Shown: positions 43,033 to 52,039, counted from the first letter of the stretch. The stretch is DNA of 64,000 bases from Natrinema versiforme (GCF_005576615.1 NZ_CP040330.1:3596001-3660000), one strand, 5' to 3'. Made by a program: numbers and translations. The notes: generated by a model not told the origin, from the sequence alone.

Positions 43033-43099
43033 CGCCCGTCGTCCCGTCAACGGTCCGCGATTTCAGAAGACACTTATTATCCGTTTGAGAAGTTAGCGT

Positions 43100-43735
43100 A
43101 TGAACCGCCCCCGCTCTCGGCGAACGCTTCTCGCGTCGATAGCGACGACCGCAGCGGTTGGGACGGGCGGGTTCGAGTACGACTCGAGCGGCGCGACCGG
43201 GACGAATCTCGAGGACGGAATCGTCCCCGCAGACCGATACGAGTGCAGCGATGTCGATCGCCCCGACCCGGAGCCGCCGGCCGACGAGGATGCGCTCGAG
43301 CCACAGGAGTACCCGTCACCGCCGTGGGAGACGAGCACCGATGCGGACGGTGATCCATCGGACGACACACCTTCGTCGATAATGTACGGTGCGAGCCGGT
43401 ACGTCACGGCGTTTGAACGGGCGTATCGACGGAACGCGTTTCTCGACCGATATCAGTCCGCAGCGCGAACCGTCGACCTTCACCGAACGGCGTATCGAAC
43501 GGCCCCGATCGACTCGGACGCGACGGGAGACGCCGTGTTAGTGGCGATCCAGTACAACGTGGCGATGGCGACACGGCCGGCTGACGTGGCTCCGCGCGAC
43601 GAGTGGGGCGTCCGCGTCACCTACTATATCGACGAACGAGTCGTGCTCCGAGCGCGGTACAACGGCGTCGCCGAGGGTCTGGCGTTCGATCCCGACCCGC
43701 GAACGCGGGGCGAACTCGTCGCGTGTTTCGACTGA
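43100..43735 (+). CDS. Tat-exported haloarchaeal hypothetical protein
   Basis: A 211-aa protein with a short Tat-like start (MNRPRSRRTLLASIATTAAV), an acidic Pro-rich linker and a compact alpha/beta C-terminal domain (ASRYVTAFERAYRRNAFLDR; VAPRDEWGVRVTYYIDERVV; VVLRARYNG). It resembles families of secreted haloarchaeal proteins without known function. Stand-alone gene. Confidence 0.6.
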   Translation: MNRPRSRRTLLASIATTAAVGTGGFEYDSSGATGTNLEDGIVPADRYECSDVDRPDPEPPADEDALEPQEYPSPPWETSTDADGDPSDDTPSSIMYGASRYVTAFERAYRRNAFLDRYQSAARTVDLHRTAYRTAPIDSDATGDAVLVAIQYNVAMATRPADVAPRDEWGVRVTYYIDERVVLRARYNGVAEGLAFDPDPRTRGELVACFD

Positions 43736-44022
43736 TCGATATCGTCTCACAGGTCTCGAGACCGGTCAATCATCCGACGAGAGCGGCGCTTGTGCGCTCG
43801 CTGCGCTCCGCCGTTACCGGTCACAGTTGCCGGTATCCCCGACACGTATGGTACCGACAGTCGTTCTCGAGGGCGCGTTTCGACGTACTGCCGGCGGTTT
43901 TTCGCCGGCACCGTCGTCGGTGGTTGGATAATGCGGTAATATTTTCTGGTGGAAACGACCAACGTCATGATTCGCCGAGTTACGGGGGTGTATAGGTGTG
44001 GGGTGGTATTAGCCGCTAAACA
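43736..44022. other. Upstream region of the siroheme reductase operon
   Basis: No gene. It contains a perfect 8-bp hairpin TGCCGGCG-GTTTTT-CGCCGGCA (43889-43910), an AT-rich AATATTTT patch near 43938, and a TATA-like GTATAGG (43990-43996) about 30 nt before the leader ATG at 44023. Confidence 0.55.
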
Positions 44023-44103
44023 ATGGTCCTTCAAAAGAGCATGCAGGATGCCGAAAGCGTAGGTACTTCTGGCTCCGCACGAACCACGAGGTGGTTCGCG
44101 TGA
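44023..44103 (+). CDS. Putative 26-aa leader ORF before the siroheme reductase
   Basis: ATG 44023, about 30 nt after a TATA-like element, opens 26 codons (MVLQKSMQDAESVGTSG...). Its TGA overlaps a GTG start of the reductase at 44100 (GTGA). The arrangement mirrors the siderophore leader ORF. Alternatively it is fortuitous; the peptide has no recognised relatives. Confidence 0.4.
   Translation: MVLQKSMQDAESVGTSGSARTTRWFA
44080..44098 (+). promoter_or_regulatory. Hairpin over the reductase start codon
   Basis: CGAACCAC-GAG-GTGGTTCG, a perfect 8-bp stem with a 3-nt loop. It includes the GTG at 44091 and lies 2 nt before the GTG at 44100. In mRNA it could hide the start until ribosomes on the leader ORF open it. 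Confidence 0.55.
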
Positions 44104-45800
44104 ATACGACGGAACAATACAAACAGAACAAGCACCCGCTCGACGTTATCGACGATGTCTACGACTACGCCGACGAGGAGCTTTCCTTCGAGGAGATCGA
44201 GGAGCGCGCCGGCGGCGGCGAGTGGGAGCGCCTGAAGTGGGCCGGCATGTACGCCCAGAAGCAGGAGGGCTACTTCATGATCCGGACGAAGGTTCCCGGC
44301 GGGAAGCTCACGCCGGAGCAGGCCGAAGTGATCGGCGAAGTCACCGAGGACTACGCCGTCGCCCCCGAGGAGTACGGCGGCGAGGAACAGAACGAACTCT
44401 GGGGCGACGCCTACCTCGACATCACGACCCGACAGGACATCCAGAAACACTGGATCCGCGTCGAGGACGTACCCGAGATGTGGGAGCGCTACGACGAGGT
44501 CGGCCTGACGACGGTCCAGGGCTGCGGTGACTCGGCCCGGAACGTGCTGGGCTGCCCCGCGGCCGGACTCGACGACCACGAGTGTTTCAACGCACAGCCG
44601 GTCATCGAGGCTGTCTCGGACTTCTTCACCGAGAACCGCGAGTACGCCAACCTCCCGCGGAAGTTCAAGATCACGATCACCGGCTGCGCCCACGACTGCG
44701 CGCAGTCCCAGATCAACGACGTCGGACTCGTCCCCGCGAAGAAAGAGATCGACGGCGAGTACCTCTACGGCTTCCACGCCCGCGTCGGTGGCGGCCTCTC
44801 CGACGGCCCGCGAATGGGCTCCGAACTCGACGTCTTCATCCGACCCGAAGACGCCGTCGAGTTCTGCCGCGCCGTCGCCCAGACGTTCAAGGAACTCGGC
44901 GACCGCAACAACCGCGGCGTCTGCCGCATGCGCTACCTCGTCGAGCAGATGGGCCCCGAGAAGTTCGAGGAAGCCATCCGCGACCGCTGTACGCTCGACC
45001 TGCCGACCGGCGGCGACAACCTGACCGTCGGCTATCAGGGCGACCACGTCGGCGTCCACGAGCAGAAACAGGACGGGCTCAACTACGTCGGTTTCAACGT
45101 GATCGCCGGCCGCATGGGCGGCGACGAGTTCGCCGCGGCCGCCCGCGCCGCAAAGAAGTACGGGACCGAAGACGCCTCCGTGCGTCTGGCGACCGATCAG
45201 AACTTCCTGATCACCCACATCCCCGACGAGAACGTCGACGACCTGCTGGCCGAGCCGTTCGCACAGGAGTACAGCCCCGATCCGGGACCGTTCTCCCGTG
45301 GCGCGGTCGGCTGTACGGGCAACGAGTTCTGTAACTACGCCATCATCGAGACCAAAAAGCGCACCAAACGCTGGGCCCGCCAACTCGACGACCGCATCGA
45401 CGTGCCCGACGACATCGAGGCCATCCGGATGCACATGTCCGGCTGCTCGGCCTCCTGTGCCCAACCGCAGATCGCGGACATCGGCTTCCGCGGCGAGACC
45501 GTCAAACTCGAGGACGAGAACTCCACCAACGCCGAGGGCGACAACATCGTCGAAGGCATGGACTTCGGACTCGGCGGCTCGCTCGGCGCCGACAACGAGT
45601 TCCTCGATTGGGTCGAGAACGCCGTCCCCGCCGATTCCGTGATCCCGGCGCTCGAGCAACTGTTCGATGCCTACTCGGCGGACCGCGACGAGGGCGAGAA
45701 GTTCTACGAGTGGTGTCGCGGCGTCGACAACGGCGAACTGCGGACGATCATGCAAGACGCCGATGCACCGGTCGCACGAGGTGTTGCCCATGGGGACTAA
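44091..45800 (+). CDS. nirA: Siroheme [4Fe-4S] nitrite/sulfite reductase
   Basis: A 569-aa (or 566-aa, if GTG 44100 is used) assimilatory reductase with duplicated ferrodoxin-like halves. Siroheme/cluster cysteines are in GCTGNEFCNYAI (Cys-x5-Cys, near residue 408) and GCSASCAQPQIADIG (Cys-x3-Cys, near 451). Siroheme-binding arginine/lysine segments such as GGLSDGPRMGSELDVFI and DQNFLITHIPDENV are present. It reduces nitrite to ammonia or sulfite to sulfide with six electrons; sequence alone does not decide which. The next gene is an F420/ferredoxin protein that overlaps it, giving a likely electron donor. Confidence 0.9.
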   Translation: MVRVNTTEQYKQNKHPLDVIDDVYDYADEELSFEEIEERAGGGEWERLKWAGMYAQKQEGYFMIRTKVPGGKLTPEQAEVIGEVTEDYAVAPEEYGGEEQNELWGDAYLDITTRQDIQKHWIRVEDVPEMWERYDEVGLTTVQGCGDSARNVLGCPAAGLDDHECFNAQPVIEAVSDFFTENREYANLPRKFKITITGCAHDCAQSQINDVGLVPAKKEIDGEYLYGFHARVGGGLSDGPRMGSELDVFIRPEDAVEFCRAVAQTFKELGDRNNRGVCRMRYLVEQMGPEKFEEAIRDRCTLDLPTGGDNLTVGYQGDHVGVHEQKQDGLNYVGFNVIAGRMGGDEFAAAARAAKKYGTEDASVRLATDQNFLITHIPDENVDDLLAEPFAQEYSPDPGPFSRGAVGCTGNEFCNYAIIETKKRTKRWARQLDDRIDVPDDIEAIRMHMSGCSASCAQPQIADIGFRGETVKLEDENSTNAEGDNIVEGMDFGLGGSLGADNEFLDWVENAVPADSVIPALEQLFDAYSADRDEGEKFYEWCRGVDNGELRTIMQDADAPVARGVAHGD

Positions 45801-47526
45801 TAGCGAGGACGAACGCAGTGAGTCCTCGAGTAAGCGAGCGGGAGCGGAGCGACACGCGAGCCGCGAGGCCGACCGACGGGAGGCCTCGGACGAATCGAGC
45901 GGGGAGCGAAGCGACCCGCGAGGGAGCGAGGACGAGCGTCGCCTCCCCCGCGTTCCCGACTCGGACGACGATGACGACGCGGTCATGGTCCCCGAAGCCG
46001 GCAGCGGTGGGTCTCGCTCCCGAGAGGGAACGGACCACGCTCGAGAGGGCGCGATCGCGACCGACGGCGGCGCGAACGCGGAGGGCGACAGCTGCTCGCC
46101 CGACACCTGTACCTGCGGTGAGAAGACCGCTGAACCCGCAGCCGAATCGACCGGCGACAAGCGCGTCGCCACGGACGGCGCCGGTGCAGCGAACGTCGAC
46201 GAGATGGGCGAACTCGGCGACCTCGAGTTCACCGAGCCCGCCGAGAACGTCAGCCAGGACGTCGACAACGGCTCGCCCGACGCACGCGTCGGGATACCCG
46301 ACGGCGTCGAACTCGAGACGCCGGAGTACTCGATCCGGTCCCGGATGAACGACATCGAGACGCCGGACGAGAAGACCTGGTTCATGGAACTGGACGAGGC
46401 CGTCATCGACGAGGGTCGCTGTATCCAGTGTGGAACCTGTGTCGCCGCCTGCCCGTCGGACTCGATCGGCATCGGCGACGACGGGAGGCCGGAACTCGTC
46501 AAGATGTGTACGGGCTGTTCGATGTGTTGGGACTTCTGTCCCCGCGGCGGCCTGCGCTACGAGCGCCAGTGGAAGATCACCGGCGGCGAGGACAACGTCA
46601 AGGGCGCGGGCGACCCGATCACGGAGTTCTCCGCGAAGGTCGAGGACGACTGGACCGATCAGGCCCAGGACGGCGGCGTCGTCACCGGCATCCTCTCGAC
46701 GCTGCTCGAGGAGGGCGAGATCGACGGCGCGCTCGTCGCGACCGAGAGCGACGAACAGGAGTGGAAAGCCGAGAGCTACCTCGCGACGACGACCGAGGAA
46801 CTCATCGCAAACGCCGGCACCGTCTACAACCAGACGATGGCGCTGGGCAACCTCGACCTCGGCCAGTGGGAGCACAAGCTCCCCGACAAGTCCTGGGACG
46901 AGCTCAGCATCGCGATCGTCGGCACGCCGTGTGAGATCGAGGGCATCCGCGCCCTGCAGGACTTCGAGTGGGACTATCAGGCCCAGAACGAGGGTATTCG
47001 GGCTGTGGACTACACCATCGCGCTGATGTGTACGAAGAACTTCAACTACCACAGCCTCATGGGCGAGCAACTCGAGGAGCAACGCGGCATCTCGCCGTCG
47101 GAAATCGGCAAGATGGATGTCCTCAACGGCAAGATGATGGTCTACGGCCACGAGGGCGAGATGATCGTCGAGGAGGACATCGAGAACTTCCACGACGCCG
47201 CGCTCAAGGGCTGTGACGAGTGTGCCGACTTCACCGGTTTCTGTTCGGATATTACCGTCGGCTCCGTCGGTAGTTCCGACGAGTACTCGAGCGTCATCGT
47301 CCGCACCGAGCAGGGGATGGACGCGTGGGAGCTGACCGAGCCCAAGCTCGACTACCACGATCTCGAGGACAAGTCCGCGGTCGGCAAGCTGCAGGGGTGG
47401 GACAAGAAGAAGGCCTTCGAGAGCCTCGAGCGGCCCTTCGACCCCGACGCACCGCGGTTCATCGAGTACACCGACCACGCCGAGAACTACGGGACCACGC
47501 TGAACCCGCACGACGACGGTCACTGA
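45790..47526 (+). CDS. F420-reducing hydrogenase/dehydrogenase beta-subunit-like protein with two [4Fe-4S] motifs
   Basis: A 578-aa protein overlapping the reductase stop (ATG 45790). The first approximately 190 residues are acidic and low-complexity, with a cysteine-bearing bit (SCSPDTCTCGE). Then two ferredoxin motifs follow, CIQCGTCVAACPSDSIG (about 211) and CTGCSMCWDFCPRGGL (about 240). The rest is FrhB/FpoF-like: ITGGEDNVKGAGDPITEFSA, ELSIAIVGTPCEIEGIRALQ, ALMCTKNFNYHSLMGEQLEE, CDECADFTGFCSDITVGSVG. Family members oxidise F420H2 with FAD and pass electrons through iron-sulfur clusters. Linked to the siroheme reductase, it probably forms an F420H2-dependent system. Confidence 0.85.
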   Translation: MGTNSEDERSESSSKRAGAERHASREADRREASDESSGERSDPRGSEDERRLPRVPDSDDDDDAVMVPEAGSGGSRSREGTDHAREGAIATDGGANAEGDSCSPDTCTCGEKTAEPAAESTGDKRVATDGAGAANVDEMGELGDLEFTEPAENVSQDVDNGSPDARVGIPDGVELETPEYSIRSRMNDIETPDEKTWFMELDEAVIDEGRCIQCGTCVAACPSDSIGIGDDGRPELVKMCTGCSMCWDFCPRGGLRYERQWKITGGEDNVKGAGDPITEFSAKVEDDWTDQAQDGGVVTGILSTLLEEGEIDGALVATESDEQEWKAESYLATTTEELIANAGTVYNQTMALGNLDLGQWEHKLPDKSWDELSIAIVGTPCEIEGIRALQDFEWDYQAQNEGIRAVDYTIALMCTKNFNYHSLMGEQLEEQRGISPSEIGKMDVLNGKMMVYGHEGEMIVEEDIENFHDAALKGCDECADFTGFCSDITVGSVGSSDEYSSVIVRTEQGMDAWELTEPKLDYHDLEDKSAVGKLQGWDKKKAFESLERPFDPDAPRFIEYTDHAENYGTTLNPHDDGH

Positions 47527-47600
47527 TCGGAGCGGACTCGAGTCGGATTTCGGCTTCGTCGATTTTTCGCCGTTCGATTTCCGGTAGCTACGTGTTCGAA

Positions 47601-48059
47601 CTACTCGACTCGCGGGTCAGGGCTCTCATCTGTACCGGGTATAACGCGCCGGTTGAGCAGTGCGCCTGCTCCGATGAGAACGAAAAGGAGACCGCTGGCA
47701 AGCAGGAGATATAGCCCCGGTTCGACCGCATACCGTTCAACTGACCAGTAATTGCGAAGGGTATTACCGGATACCACGAGTAACAGACAACCGGCACTGA
47801 TGAGTGCAATATCCGGTCGCCACGTACGGTATCGTGCTAGTACGGCGACGCCGACGACGGCCACGACGAGCACAATGACGAACGGGTCGATACCACGAAG
47901 GCCGGTTTCCAAGCCCGACACGTATTCCGCGGTATAGATCGGTCGGCCATCTCTGTAGCCGGCCGGGCGCTTTCGAACCCACGGGAGCCACACCCCAACG
48001 ACCCCTATCACAGCCGCGACAATCGTCGCGGTGACATACGCCGTCGTCGGTCTGCCCAT
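47601..48059 (-). CDS. Four-helix membrane protein
   Basis: A 152-aa protein from ATG 48059 with helices TATIVAAVIGVVGVWLPW, FVIVLVVAVVGVAVLA, IALISAGCLLLVVSG and LYLLLASGLLFVLIGAGALL. Similar haloarchaeal membrane proteins of unknown role exist. Slightly lower GC than its neighbours. Confidence 0.65.
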   Translation of the reverse strand: MGRPTTAYVTATIVAAVIGVVGVWLPWVRKRPAGYRDGRPIYTAEYVSGLETGLRGIDPFVIVLVVAVVGVAVLARYRTWRPDIALISAGCLLLVVSGNTLRNYWSVERYAVEPGLYLLLASGLLFVLIGAGALLNRRVIPGTDESPDPRVE

Positions 48060-48146
48060 CGTACGATATCTGTCACTCGACTCTGATAAACGTCTTGTCT
48101 ATATCGAACGCGAGTCGTGTGGTCACCTCTGAATAACGAGCCCGTC

Positions 48147-48163
48147 TTACCAACTACTGGTAA
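48147..48163. other. Short inverted repeat between the two membrane genes
   Basis: TTACCA-N5-TGGTAA, extended by CCCG and CGGG outside (48141-48168), in the divergent-free gap 48060-48302. It could be a terminator stem for the AEC gene or an operator. No other feature is visible there. Confidence 0.35.
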
Positions 48164-48302
48164 ACCGGGCTATCGCACGGATAACAACGGGATGACAGGT
48201 ACTGCCGTCGACGAATGACACAGTACGTCTTCGAATGAGAGAATCAATAGCTCTCGGTGGACCGGTCGTTCCGTTCTGATCTGGGACGGATCCGCAACGT
48301 GC

Positions 48303-49262
48303 TCAGATGACGACCCCGGACTGCAGGATCGCGATCAGCACGGTCAACACCGGAATCGCCAGCAGCGTTGTGAGGAAGACGCAGGTTGAGACGTACTCGG
48401 AGACGAGCACCCCGTCAGTGCGGGCGCTGCCGGCGAACTCGATGACCAGAATCAGCGGCGTCACGGCGGCCGGCATCGCCGTCTCGAGCACGAACACGCG
48501 CGCGACGGTCGGATTCTCGAAGCCGATGAGGAGCGCGATGCCGAGTCCGATGACGGGTGCGATGCCCATCTTGAGCGCCGTCGCGGGCCAGGCTCGAGAG
48601 ACTGCGGACGCGGTATCGGCCCTCGCGAGCTGAACGCCCAGAATCAAAAGCATGAGCGGGATCGAGGCGTCGCCGACGAGCTGGATCGTCTCCATCGCCG
48701 CCGCGTCCGCGGGCGGCACCAGACCCAGCGCCCGCGCGAGCAGCGCCGCGATAACGGCGTAGACGAGCGGGATGTAGAACACCCGACGGACGCCCTCGAG
48801 GCCGGCCGACCCGCTGCTACGGGAGGCGACGTAGACGCCGACGGTGTACATCAGCACGGACTGAACCGAGAGGAACAGGACCGCGGTCTGGCGGCCGACC
48901 TCGCCGAACGCGAAGTCGGAGACGGGGATGCCGAGGTTCCCCGAGTTACAGAAGATGGCGACGAGGACGAGCCCGCTCAACGCCGGCTCTCGCTCGCCGA
49001 CGGTGCGACCGACGGCTTCCGCGATCCCCCACATCGCCGCGGTGAAGGCGGCGATGCCGATCGTCACTCGCAAGAGCGTCGACGCCGCGAGCTCCGTGAC
49101 GGCGAGGCTGTGAAACACCAGCGCGGGTGCCAGCACGTAGACGACGGCCGTGTTCAACGGCTCCGGATCGATCTCCTTGACCGTGGCCAGCACGTAGCCG
49201 ACGGCCGCGATGGCGACGATCGGGCCGACCGCGGAGCCGAAGATCGCGACGAGGTCAGCCAT
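48303..49262 (-). CDS. AEC-family (auxin efflux carrier-like) transporter
   Basis: A 319-aa membrane protein with about ten helices in two inverted halves. It has the AEC/MdcF-type motif IFCNSGNLGIPVSDFAFG in the first half and PAAVTPLILVIEFAG in the second, with LLILGVQLARADTASAVSRA between. Such carriers move organic anions such as malonate or malate. The substrate is unknown. Confidence 0.88.
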   Translation of the reverse strand: MADLVAIFGSAVGPIVAIAAVGYVLATVKEIDPEPLNTAVVYVLAPALVFHSLAVTELAASTLLRVTIGIAAFTAAMWGIAEAVGRTVGEREPALSGLVLVAIFCNSGNLGIPVSDFAFGEVGRQTAVLFLSVQSVLMYTVGVYVASRSSGSAGLEGVRRVFYIPLVYAVIAALLARALGLVPPADAAAMETIQLVGDASIPLMLLILGVQLARADTASAVSRAWPATALKMGIAPVIGLGIALLIGFENPTVARVFVLETAMPAAVTPLILVIEFAGSARTDGVLVSEYVSTCVFLTTLLAIPVLTVLIAILQSGVVI

Positions 49263-49469
49263 CGATCAGCGCTCACCCTCACGACGAGGCGTTCGACTCG
49301 AGCGAGCCATCGATCGGGCGACAGTCGCGTCCTGCATCTGCATTACGCGGCGTGATACTCCCCGAACGTGATATGTGGCTTGCGATTGCGCTACGCGGTG
49401 CCCGCGCGGACGGCCGCCTCGAGCCGGGAGAACGGGTTCCTTAACTCCGTGAGACCCCAAACGGGGCCA

Positions 49470-50603
49470 ATGAGTGAATCGCGTGCGTTCTGTCCCCGGT
49501 GTGGGGACCCAGTTCCCGAGCGGTCGGCGAGCGACGCGAACGACCCGTTGCGGCCCGGTGCGGAGGTCGAACTCTGTGACGCGTGTTACTTCGAGGACTT
49601 CGACTTCGTGGACGCCCCGGACCGGATCGACGTTCGCGTCTGTTCCCGGTGCGGTGCGGTCTACCGCGGCAACCGGTGGGTCGATGTCGGTGCGGAGGAT
49701 TACACGGACATCGCGATCGAGGAGGTCAGCGAAGCGCTCGGCGTCCACGTCGACGTCGAGGATGTCGCGTGGCAGATCGACCCCGAGCAGGTCGACCAGA
49801 ACACGATCCGGATGCACTGTTACTTCACGGGCGTGGTACGCGGAACGCCGGTCGAGGAGCAGGTGACGGTGCCCGTCAAGATCGCCCGCCAGACCTGTAC
49901 CCGCTGTGGACGGATCGCCGGCGACTACTACGCCAGCATCGTCCAGATCCGCGCCGAGGATCGGACCCCGACGACCGAGGAGACGGACCGAGCGAAAGAG
50001 ATCGCGAACCAGATCGTGGCGGACATGGAGGCCACGGGCGACCGCAACGCCTTCGTCACCGAGGTCGGCGAGGTCGACGACGGGCTGAATGTCAAGGTCT
50101 CGACCAACAAGATCGGGAAGAAGATTTCGAACAAGATGATCGAGGAGTTCGGCGGCACCGTCAACGACGCCGAAACCCTCGTCACGGAGGACGAGGACGG
50201 CAACGAGGTCTATCGGGTCACCTTCGCCGTCCGCCTGCCGCCCTACACTCCCGGGGAGATCATCGAACTCGCGGACGACGACGGCGGCCCCGTCCTCGTC
50301 CGCAGCGCCCGCGGCAACCTCAAGGGCGTCCGCGTGACGACCGGCGAGCGCTACGAGGCGAGTTACGAAGAGGGGAATTCGCCCGACGCGCGCAGGCTCG
50401 GCGACCTCGAGGACGCGGCCGAAGCGACGGTCGTCACCGTTGAAGACGACAACGCGGTGCAGGTACTCGACCCCGAGACGTTTCAGGCCAAAACGGTCTC
50501 GCGGCCGGACTACTTCGATCCCGAGGCTGAGACCGTGCCCGTGCTGAAGAGCCGCGCCGGACTGCACATTCTACCCGACGAGGACGACGGGAGCGATGAC
50601 TGA
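49470..50603 (+). CDS. nmd3: NMD3-like 60S/50S ribosome export adaptor homologue
   Basis: A 377-aa archaeal homologue of eukaryotic NMD3, involved in large-subunit maturation. It starts at ATG 49470 with four zinc-binding CxxC pairs (FCPRCGDP, LCDACYFED, VCSRCGAVY, TCTRCGRIAGDYY). The core TNKIGKKISNKMIEEFGGTV and the C-terminal OB-like region (EIIELADDDGGPVLV) follow. It overlaps the downstream methyltransferase by 8 nt. Confidence 0.93.
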   Translation: MSESRAFCPRCGDPVPERSASDANDPLRPGAEVELCDACYFEDFDFVDAPDRIDVRVCSRCGAVYRGNRWVDVGAEDYTDIAIEEVSEALGVHVDVEDVAWQIDPEQVDQNTIRMHCYFTGVVRGTPVEEQVTVPVKIARQTCTRCGRIAGDYYASIVQIRAEDRTPTTEETDRAKEIANQIVADMEATGDRNAFVTEVGEVDDGLNVKVSTNKIGKKISNKMIEEFGGTVNDAETLVTEDEDGNEVYRVTFAVRLPPYTPGEIIELADDDGGPVLVRSARGNLKGVRVTTGERYEASYEEGNSPDARRLGDLEDAAEATVVTVEDDNAVQVLDPETFQAKTVSRPDYFDPEAETVPVLKSRAGLHILPDEDDGSDD

Positions 50604-51966
50604 CGAGGACGCGCCGGAGCCGTCGGCCGACGACGCCCTCGAGCCCGCGGTCGACGAGGTCCTCGAGCGAGCGGAGGCCGACGCCCCGCTGGCTGCGATC
50701 GTCGCGAAAGACCGGGCCGAGACCGCCATCGAGTCGCTTCGCGCCGAGGGGGTCTACGACGAGACGCGGCGCGTCCGAGAGGCGCGAGGCGAACGCGACC
50801 GGGAGGACGCCACCGCAACGCGAGCCGAAGGTGATCGTGAGGACGCCACCGCAACGCGAGCCGAAGGTGATCGTGAGGACGCCACCGCAACGCGAGCCGA
50901 AGGTGATCGTGAGGACGCCACCGCAACGCGAGCCGAAGGTGATCGTGAGGACGCCACCGCAACGCGAGCCGAAGGTGATCGTGAGGACGACCCCGACAGC
51001 GTCGCCCTGCCGGTCACGGAACCGCCGACCGAGACGCGGGTGCTCGAGGTCGTCCGGCAACTCGAGCCCGAGCCGCGGAATCCGGACCTGGAAGACCTAC
51101 TTGCCGATCGGGGCTGGAGCGAGGCCGACCTCGAGTCGGTCCCGGGCTCGTGGGCGGTGATCGGGTCGGTGATCCTCGTGACGGTGCCCGAGGGCTGTCC
51201 CGACGAGGCCGAACTGGGCGAGGCCCTGCTCGAACTCCACGGCGAGGCCGACAGCGTGCTGGCCGACGACGGGATCGCAAACGACGGGCCGGCGGGCACC
51301 TACCGCGAGCCCCGGACCCGGCTGATCGCGGGCCAGCAGGATACGGAGACGATCCACACCGAGCACGGAACGCGGTACGGACTCGACCCCGCGACGGTGA
51401 TGTTCTCGCCGGGGAATCAGGCCGAGCGCGCTCGGATGGGCGACATCGGAAGCGACGACGAACACGTCTTCGACATGTTCGCCGGCATCGGCTACTTCAC
51501 CCTCCCGATGGCCCGAGCCGGCGCGCGGGTGACCGCGACCGAGATCAACCCGACCGCCTTCCGCTACCTGCTCGAGAACGCCGTGCTCAACGACGTCGGC
51601 GACCGGGTCGACGCCTACATGACCGACTGCCGCGATCTCGCCGGGGAGATCGAGGCCGATCGAGTCGTCATGGGCTACTACGGCAGTTCGGACGGCTCGA
51701 GCGACGAGGACGAAAGCCCGGACCACGGCGCGCGCACCGACGAAGCGCACGACTTCCTCGACGACGCCCTCGCGGCGCTCGTCCCCGGCGGCGTCGTCCA
51801 CTACCACGAGGCGACCCCCGAACCGCGGCTCTGGGACCGGCCGCTCGAGCGACTCGAGGCCGCCGGAACCGCCGCCGGGCGCGAACTCGAGGTACTCGAG
51901 AAGCGCCGAGTGAAGAGCCACAGCGCGGGCGTCGCACACGTCGTCGTCGATGCTCGGTTCGAGTAG
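50596..51966 (+). CDS. Trm5/Taw2-like class I SAM-dependent tRNA methyltransferase family protein
   Basis: A 456-aa member of the tRNA G37/wyosine-modifying group. SAM-fold motifs: MGDIGSDDEHVFDMFAGIGY, VTATEINPTAFRYLLENAVL, ADRVVMGYYGSSD. The last replaces the Trm5 NLP motif and is closer to Taw2, which transfers the aminocarboxypropyl group in wyosine synthesis. The N-terminal domain contains five copies of EDATATRAEGDR (residues about 70-129), absent from the family. Coupled to nmd3. Confidence 0.85.
   Translation: MTDEDAPEPSADDALEPAVDEVLERAEADAPLAAIVAKDRAETAIESLRAEGVYDETRRVREARGERDREDATATRAEGDREDATATRAEGDREDATATRAEGDREDATATRAEGDREDATATRAEGDREDDPDSVALPVTEPPTETRVLEVVRQLEPEPRNPDLEDLLADRGWSEADLESVPGSWAVIGSVILVTVPEGCPDEAELGEALLELHGEADSVLADDGIANDGPAGTYREPRTRLIAGQQDTETIHTEHGTRYGLDPATVMFSPGNQAERARMGDIGSDDEHVFDMFAGIGYFTLPMARAGARVTATEINPTAFRYLLENAVLNDVGDRVDAYMTDCRDLAGEIEADRVVMGYYGSSDGSSDEDESPDHGARTDEAHDFLDDALAALVPGGVVHYHEATPEPRLWDRPLERLEAAGTAAGRELEVLEKRRVKSHSAGVAHVVVDARFE
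50803..50982 (+). repeat. Five identical 36-bp in-frame tandem repeats
   Basis: Units starting at 50803, 50839, 50875, 50911 and 50947 are base-for-base identical as read and encode EDATATRAEGDR five times. Perfect identity points to recent expansion. Since the unit length is divisible by three, copy number can change without frameshift. Confidence 0.95.
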
Positions 51967-52039
51967 CGAGGCGCCAACGGCCCGACGGCTCGCGGCGGCG
52001 GTCGTGGGATTGATACACGCGGAGCGAATCCGGTCGTCT

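Noticed and set aside
44031-46502. 823-codon minus-strand frame opposite the siroheme reductase
   Set aside because: Val/Asp/Leu-rich antisense shadow; the sense strand carries full family motifs.
50803-50982. 36-bp repeats as a CRISPR array
   Set aside because: No spacers. The repeats are in frame within a coding region.
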